A stretch of DNA of 37,261 bases from an uncultured Acidimicrobiales bacterium. GTDB lineage: Bacteria; Actinomycetota; Acidimicrobiia; Acidimicrobiales; Aldehydirespiratoraceae. Both the position numbers and the translations under genes were made by a program. The DNA lies in the NCBI GenBank assembly GCA_905480195.1, contig CAJQPN010000055.1, positions 1 to 37,261 of the forward strand, written 5' to 3'. Below are positions 32,861 through 37,261 of the stretch, piece after piece. The notes under the pieces are model-generated. The model saw nothing but the letters and a program-made list of their open reading frames with translations. It did not search any database and was not told the origin of the DNA. How positions within the stretch are numbered: the stretch's first letter is position 1; each line of letters begins with the position of its first letter.

Positions 32861-33262
32861 GTGCTCGAAGTGCTTCCGCTGTCGCAAGCCGACCAACTCC
32901 CGGCAAGAACGGGCTTGGCTGCAATCGACCCAGACATCCCCTTGGCCAAGCAGATGACGAACGCTGCCCGTTCAGCGGGCCGAACTCAGCCGGAGATACT
33001 CGCCGACTTGGCGATCGACGCATTCGACTGCGAGTCGCTGCTCGACCGGGTGCCTCGTCCAATGAGTCGCGGTGAGCGTCAAATCTGCTCGATCTTGGTC
33101 ACGCTGTCAGCGCCGATCGTCGCCCTGAGCATCATCGATCCGACCGCTGGACTCGATGGTCGACGACGTCGGGTCGCGGTCAACCTCTTCGTCGATCTCG
33201 CTGCCGACCGGCCGGTCGCAGTCGCCAGCGACGACATCGGGTTTGTGGGGTATCGCCAGTGA
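32861..33262 (+). CDS. Walker-A-less ABC ATPase-like fragment protein
   Basis: A 133-residue ORF starting at GTG 32861 (or GTG 32870, better spaced from GGAGG at 32855-32859). Its second half resembles the tail of an ABC ATPase: MSRGERQ at 68-74 (signature), IIDPTAGLD at 91-99 (Walker B/D-loop region) and VAVASDDIGFV in the place of the H-loop. But there is no Walker A in the first half, the Walker B Asp is Ile, the catalytic Glu is Asp, and the H-loop His is Asp. It cannot hydrolyse ATP in the usual way. It could be a degenerate relative or a small gene with a new role. It diverges from the SDR. Confidence 0.55.
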   Translation: MLEVLPLSQADQLPARTGLAAIDPDIPLAKQMTNAARSAGRTQPEILADLAIDAFDCESLLDRVPRPMSRGERQICSILVTLSAPIVALSIIDPTAGLDGRRRRVAVNLFVDLAADRPVAVASDDIGFVGYRQ

Positions 33263-33319
33263 TCCTCAGTCATGCTCCGCTGCGGTGACTCGTCGGTTAC
33301 CGCTGATGTACCGAGGGGT

Positions 33320-34198
33320 CTACGGGGCTTCAAGTTCCCGGTCGAGGGCTTCGAGGGTGAGGCGTTCCTGACGCCGACGTCGGCGTTCTTGCTCGTCGGC
33401 CACCCGCTGTACACCGGTCCACCGAAAGAAGCGGATGGCGATGAGGACCCAAAGGTAAAAGCCACCCAGAACCTTCATGACGGCGCCCGCAGCCTGCTGA
33501 TCATCGCGCGGCGAGATTCCCCAAAGCGGGTCAGCCGTGTCGTAGCTCTGGTAGACGATGCCTTCGGCGAACGTCAGCCAGCCGGCAGGCACGGTCGGCA
33601 CGATCGACATGAGGAACAAGTACAGACACTTGCCGGGCTCACTCATCTGCATCTCGCGAAGCGGGCCGAGCACCGGGAACCACATCAGCAGCGCCGACAC
33701 GAACACGGCGAGGTGGATTACGTAGTGAAAGGCCCCGTTCTCGCTCGAGATACGGACGATCTCACCCCAGTGGGTGAGGATCTGCAGGGCGTTGAAGATC
33801 ACACCTGCGACGAGCGGCCGAGTGAACCGCCGCAAGATTCGCTGCGGTCGACCGTCATCGAGGATGAGCAGGCGGGCCAGCCACGCCGGCATGGCGAGCA
33901 AGAGCAGGGGCGGCACGATGAAGCTGATCAGCAGGTGCTGCAACATGTGCACGAAGTACAGGTGCTCTTCGGCGATGTCGTGCATCGGCCAGTCCGCAGC
34001 GAACCAGAGCAGGCCTACGCCAGCGATGAAGAAGCGTTTCTGGGCGATGCTGATGACCGGTTCCCCCGCCGGTACGACCAGTGGCCCGATCGAGCGGGCC
34101 GAGTAAATCCCCAAGCCGATGATCGCAGCAATCAGCAGCCAGACCTCAGGGTGGAGTTCGTACTCCCACGCACTGACGGCCAGTTGGGCGGCCGTCAT
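33320..34198 (-). CDS. ctaG: Cytochrome c oxidase assembly protein CtaG (caa3_CtaG type)
   Basis: A 292-residue membrane protein with about seven hydrophobic segments: WLLIAAIIGLGIYS near the start, FFIAGVGLLWFAADWPMHDI, MLQHLLISFIVPPLLLLAMP, FNALQILTHWGEI and others. HMLQHLL, WPMHD and THWGE supply the conserved His of the family. CtaG of this type is associated with assembly of the copper centre of caa3 oxidases (Bacillus) and follows the oxidase subunits here. It is the last gene of the operon, starting 4 bases after the stop of subunit IV. C-terminal 35 residues are charged and cytoplasmic. Confidence 0.9.
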   Translation of the reverse strand: MTAAQLAVSAWEYELHPEVWLLIAAIIGLGIYSARSIGPLVVPAGEPVISIAQKRFFIAGVGLLWFAADWPMHDIAEEHLYFVHMLQHLLISFIVPPLLLLAMPAWLARLLILDDGRPQRILRRFTRPLVAGVIFNALQILTHWGEIVRISSENGAFHYVIHLAVFVSALLMWFPVLGPLREMQMSEPGKCLYLFLMSIVPTVPAGWLTFAEGIVYQSYDTADPLWGISPRDDQQAAGAVMKVLGGFYLWVLIAIRFFRWTGVQRVADEQERRRRRQERLTLEALDRELEAP

Positions 34199-34201
34199 CG
34201 C

Positions 34202-34531
34202 TCAGGCGGAGAAGAAGTTGAAGGCAAGGAGCGCAACGATGTAGACCGTCGTCGCAAGCGCCAACCCTGCAGCGAACGACTGGCTGAGGATCGGCTTGTC
34301 CTGCTTGAGGTGCATGAACATGCGAGCGACGAGCCAGAACTTCACGATCATCAGCACGAACAGGGTCGTGAGGAGGATCCAGCGGGTCTCGAAGAACGTG
34401 AACACCGACTCGAAGTAGGTCAGAACCTCGATCGTGGTGAGAACGCCGAGAATGCCAGCAATCTTGACGTAATCCCAGTCGGACGGATGATGGTCGTCGT
34501 GCGTTTCGGTGCCTGCGGTTGCTTCACTCAT
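34202..34531 (-). CDS. Cytochrome c oxidase subunit IV, prokaryotic type
   Basis: A 109-residue membrane protein with three predicted segments (YVKIAGILGVLTTIEVLTYF near 22-41, WILLTTLFVLMIVKFWLVARMFMHL near 51-75, and the final ALATTVYIVALLAFNFF). This is the small subunit of the caa3/aa3 oxidases of Gram-positive type. The N-terminus has an Asp/His cluster (H11, H14, H15). It lies between subunit III and CtaG. Confidence 0.85.
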   Translation of the reverse strand: MSEATAGTETHDDHHPSDWDYVKIAGILGVLTTIEVLTYFESVFTFFETRWILLTTLFVLMIVKFWLVARMFMHLKQDKPILSQSFAAGLALATTVYIVALLAFNFFSA

Positions 34532-34547
34532 GGAATGTTCCTTCCAC

Positions 34548-35165
34548 TCACGCCGGCGGGATGAGATAGATCACCGTAAAGATGAAAATCCAAACGATGT
34601 CGACGAAGTGCCAATAGAGGCCGACGATCTCGACCGTCTCGGAGTTCTTCTGGGTGAGCTTGCCCTGTTGGGCCGAAACCCACAGCGACATCAGCATCAA
34701 GATGCCGAGGCTGACGTGCACACCGTGGAAGCCGGTCAGCGTGTAAAAGGCCGACGCTGCCGGGTTCGAGGTGTAGCCGAGGCCTTCCCGATAGAACGAG
34801 GTGAACTCGTACACCTGGCCGCCGATGAACACGCCACCGAGCATGGCAGTCACGAGCAGCCACGCCTTGCCCCGGTCCATCTCCCCACGGGCAACGGCCG
34901 AGAGAGCCAGCACCATCGTGAGCGAGCTCATCAACAGTACGAACGAGCTGACCGACGTGAACGGGATGTCGAAAATGTCGGTGGGAAGAACGCCACCGTT
35001 GCCTCGCGTCTTGTAGAGCAGGTACGTCGAAATCAACGCGCCGAACAGGAGACATTCCGTCGACAAGAACAGCCACATCGCCAACTTGTTGTTCGAGATG
35101 CCCGTGTTCGTAGCGTGTGGGTCGTGATCGTGGTGGGTGTCGGCAGTCGCCGTTGCGGTCGACAT
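34548..35165 (-). CDS. ctaE: Cytochrome c oxidase subunit III
   Basis: A 205-residue five-helix membrane subunit. It has KLAMWLFLSTECLLFGALISTYLLY, ATAMLGGVFIGGQVYEF and, near the C-terminus, TGFHGVHVSLGILMLM and EIVGLYWHFVDIVWIFIFTVIYLIPPA, the standard subunit III blocks. The bacterial five-helix form lacks the first two helices of the mitochondrial protein. The N-terminal THHDHDPH (residues 10-17) is His-rich. The ATG shares a base with the stop of subunit I (TGATG). Confidence 0.93.
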   Translation of the reverse strand: MSTATATADTHHDHDPHATNTGISNNKLAMWLFLSTECLLFGALISTYLLYKTRGNGGVLPTDIFDIPFTSVSSFVLLMSSLTMVLALSAVARGEMDRGKAWLLVTAMLGGVFIGGQVYEFTSFYREGLGYTSNPAASAFYTLTGFHGVHVSLGILMLMSLWVSAQQGKLTQKNSETVEIVGLYWHFVDIVWIFIFTVIYLIPPA

Positions 35166-37171
35166 CAGCCCTCTCCCTCGTCGTCGCTGGCGGAGCCAGA
35201 CCCCACACCGGCGAGTTGGTCATCGCCCGCTTCGTCTTCGTGGTGATCGTCATGGCCGTGCCCCGCGTTGGGGTCATCAACGGGTTCGAAAACCCAGGCG
35301 TAGATTGCGCCGCCGGTGAGAAGCCCACCGATCACACAGAGCCAGAGGTTGAAGATGATGCCGTAGCCGATGATCGGCAGGCCGATGGCAAGCACGAGTG
35401 GCCAAAACGACGGGGATGGAAGGTGCACCCCGGTCGCGCTGCCATCCTGCGCAACGGCTTCGGTCTCCGCGATTCGGACGACCTTGCCGTCATCGTCGAT
35501 TTCATACTTCTGGAACCACCAGTGGTCGAACGATTCGACCTGGGGTACTTCGTCGAAGTTGTGTTCGGGGGTGGGCGACGGCACCGACCACTCAAGGCTG
35601 CGTGCATCCCACGGGTCGGGCCCGGGTGGCGGAAGATCGACCGCTTCCTTCTTCGACTTCCAAACGTTGTAGAAGAACACCACGACGGAAACGGCAATCA
35701 GATACGAGCCGAGCGTGGACATCAGATTCCAGAAATCGAAGCCATAGCCGGCCGAGTAGGTGTCGATACGACGGCTCATTCCCTGGAGCCCCAGTACGTG
35801 CATCGGACCAAACGTCAGGTTGAAGCCGATCAGCATGGCCCAGAAATTGATTTTGCCGCGACGCTCGTTGAGGAAATGACCGAAGACCTTTGGCCACCAG
35901 AAGTACGCACCGCCGAAGAGTCCAAGAACACCACCACCGAAGATCACGTAGTGGAAGTGGGCGACGATGTAGTACGTGTCGGTCTGCTGAGTGTCGGCAG
36001 GGGCGAGCGAGTGCGTGACGCCCGACAGGCCGCCGATGGTGAACATCGCAACGGTTCCTGTGGCGAAGAGCATCGCGGTGGTGAAGTGCAACTTGCCGCC
36101 CCACATGGTGGTGAGCCAGTTGAGGATCTTCACGCCGGTCGGGACGGCGATGAACATGGTGGCCAACGAGAACGCAGCGACCGAAATCGGGCCGATGCCG
36201 GACACGAACATGTGGTGCGCCCACACACCCCAGCCCATGAAGCCGATCGCAATGCCGGAGAAAACCATCGCCGTATAACCAAAGATCGGCTTGCGGCTAA
36301 AGGTCGGGATGATCTCCGAAATGATGCCGAAGCTCGGCAGGATGATGATGTACACCTCGGGATGCCCAAAGATCCAGAAAAGGTGCTGCCACAGGAGCGG
36401 ATCGGCGCCGGCATCAGGATCGAAGAACTGCGAGTCGAACGTTCGGTCGAACAGCAAGAGCAACAAGGCGACGGTGATGACGGGCAGGGCGAACGCCAAC
36501 AGGAACTGTGTGACCAGCAGCATCCAGGTCAGGACCGGCATGCGCATGAGGTCCATGCCCGGCGCTCGCATATTGAGGCAGGTGACGATCAAGTTGACCG
36601 CCGACACCAGCGAGGCGATGCCCGTGATGAGCAGGCCGATCGCGTAGAAGTCAACGCCGTGGGTCGGCGAGAAGACGATGCCACTGTTGGGCGAGTAGCA
36701 GAACCAACCACAGTTGGCGCCACCACCACCGACGATCCATGAGGTGTTGAGGAAGATCGCACCCGACAGCCAGACCCAGAACGACAGGGCATTGAGACGG
36801 GGGAACGCGACATCGCGTGCGCCGATCTGCAGCGGGATGAGGTAGTTCGCGAAGGCGGCAGCCAGCGGCATGATGAACAGGAACACCATGGTGACCCCAT
36901 GCATCGTGAAGATCTGGTTGTACAGATCAGCACTGAGGAAGCCTTGATCGGGGAAGGCCAGTTGGGTTCGGATCAGCAGCGCTTCGAAACCGCCCACGAC
37001 GAAGAAGAACATCGCGGCGACGCCGTACATGATGCCGATCTTCTTGTGATCGACCGTGCTGACCCAGTCTTTCCAACCACCCTGGGCCTGTGGCCGGGTG
37101 AGGATGCCCAGCGGCTTCTCGGCGTAGGTCTCCCCGCTTTCGAGCGCAAGGGGTTCGTCGATGATCGTCAT
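35165..37171 (-). CDS. ctaD: Cytochrome c oxidase subunit I
   Basis: A 668-residue membrane protein, the catalytic subunit reducing O2 to water and pumping protons. Haem and copper ligands are present: H91 (TMHG), H270 with the cross-linked Y274 (GHPEVYI), HH319-320 (WAHHMF), and H403 and H405 (VAHFHYV); E272 marks the A1-type D-channel. Residues 588-630 add two membrane segments beyond the common core, ending in an acidic, His-rich tail (GHGHDDHHEDE). ATG 37171 is preferred because GGAGG and GGAG lie upstream at normal distance; a GTG 6 bases earlier overlaps the preceding stop (GTGA). Confidence 0.96.
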   Translation of the reverse strand: MTIIDEPLALESGETYAEKPLGILTRPQAQGGWKDWVSTVDHKKIGIMYGVAAMFFFVVGGFEALLIRTQLAFPDQGFLSADLYNQIFTMHGVTMVFLFIMPLAAAFANYLIPLQIGARDVAFPRLNALSFWVWLSGAIFLNTSWIVGGGGANCGWFCYSPNSGIVFSPTHGVDFYAIGLLITGIASLVSAVNLIVTCLNMRAPGMDLMRMPVLTWMLLVTQFLLAFALPVITVALLLLLFDRTFDSQFFDPDAGADPLLWQHLFWIFGHPEVYIIILPSFGIISEIIPTFSRKPIFGYTAMVFSGIAIGFMGWGVWAHHMFVSGIGPISVAAFSLATMFIAVPTGVKILNWLTTMWGGKLHFTTAMLFATGTVAMFTIGGLSGVTHSLAPADTQQTDTYYIVAHFHYVIFGGGVLGLFGGAYFWWPKVFGHFLNERRGKINFWAMLIGFNLTFGPMHVLGLQGMSRRIDTYSAGYGFDFWNLMSTLGSYLIAVSVVVFFYNVWKSKKEAVDLPPPGPDPWDARSLEWSVPSPTPEHNFDEVPQVESFDHWWFQKYEIDDDGKVVRIAETEAVAQDGSATGVHLPSPSFWPLVLAIGLPIIGYGIIFNLWLCVIGGLLTGGAIYAWVFEPVDDPNAGHGHDDHHEDEAGDDQLAGVGSGSASDDEGEG

Positions 37172-37173
37172 GT

Positions 37174-37261
37174 TCACTCCACCTCCGAGTCCGCGATGAT
37201 CTCGTCGGTCGGCCGTGGGCCGAGCGTCTCGAGATATGCCACGAGGTCACTGATCGTTCGT
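37174..37261 (-). CDS. C-terminal end of a c-type cytochrome, probably fused to oxidase subunit II (partial)
   Basis: Only the last 28 codons of the frame are inside the window. They read as the final helix of a cytochrome c domain (ISDLVAYLETLG) followed by a short acidic tail and TGA at 37176-37174. The position just upstream of subunit I and the caa3 context make a subunit II with a C-terminal cytochrome c domain (coxB) the likely identity; a separate cytochrome c is the alternative. The stop lies 2 bases before the ATG of subunit I. Confidence 0.55.
   Translation of the reverse strand, partial: RTISDLVAYLETLGPRPTDEIIADSEVE

Noticed and set aside
33272..34564. 430-codon open frame on the plus strand across ctaG and subunit IV
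   Set aside because: Antisense to recognised membrane proteins; no motif, His/Glu/Arg-rich composition.
35117..36742. 541-codon open frame on the plus strand across the oxidase operon
   Set aside because: It lies opposite ctaD and ctaE, whose motifs are certain, and has charged, repetitive sequence typical of antisense frames.
1..37261. tRNA genes, CRISPR arrays, insertion sequences or prophage
   Set aside because: No T-loop-like GGTTCRA set with flanking stems outside genes, no spaced direct repeats, and no transposase or integrase protein was seen on either strand.

Overview
The window is high-GC DNA, gene-dense on both strands, with many ATGA and TGATG start/stop overlaps. A WhiB-family regulator, a DUF2510/RDD membrane protein, a CtaG-linked caa3-type oxidase and frequent GTG starts point to an actinobacterium. 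The mix resembles Acidimicrobiia (Ilumatobacter-like), but that lineage call is an inference from overall feel and not from a marker tree. I see no rRNA, tRNA, CRISPR array, insertion sequence, integrase or phage gene; it reads as ordinary chromosome.

Layout. 1-4.9 kb: end of an M28-like hydrolase, a beta-carbonic anhydrase on the other strand, then a tight run of DUF2510/RDD protein, 2-oxoglutarate oxygenase-like protein and FAD oxidoreductase, then a small membrane protein. 4.9-9.3 kb: flavin reductase and hydantoinase A-like protein (minus), diverging from an SDR and a PhzF-like isomerase (plus). 9.4-14.5 kb: msrA and a GH3 glycosidase (minus), diverging from an N-acyl-D-amino-acid deacylase (plus). 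14.5-18.1 kb: hotdog thioesterase, an isochorismatase-fold protein lacking its catalytic residues, a cysteine-repeat secreted protein, and aspartate kinase with a well-formed internal start for a separate regulatory subunit. 18.2-23.5 kb: two unrelated metallo-beta-lactamase-fold hydrolases, a DUF4031 protein, an anti-sigma-like protein, dut, orn and an acyl-ACP thioesterase-like protein.

23.5-26.8 kb holds the most interesting locus. A WhiB7-like regulator (four Cys, EPWGVWGG, RGRPPK AT-hook) is preceded by a leader of about 350 nt. The leader has a 55-codon upstream ORF with a strong Shine-Dalgarno, a 12-bp terminator-like hairpin, and a 9-nt sequence near the end of the upstream ORF that can pair perfectly with the 5' arm of that hairpin. 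This is the layout expected of a translation-dependent transcription attenuator, as known for mycobacterial whiB7. Downstream are a TlpA-like thioredoxin, a CcdA-like membrane electron carrier and a poly-gamma-glutamate hydrolase-like protein.

26.9-37.3 kb: pdxH (minus), a coupled crcB pair (plus), a four-gene coupled minus-strand operon (serS, methyltransferase, ornithine cyclodeaminase-family reductase, PLP dehydratase), an SDR diverging from a Walker-A-less ABC-like fragment, and a caa3-type cytochrome oxidase operon (cytochrome c domain end, subunits I, III, IV and CtaG) running off the right edge.

The genes are mostly housekeeping and catabolic. The unusual material is regulatory (the whiB7 leader, the internal lysC start) and a set of proteins keeping a fold but losing its catalytic motif.
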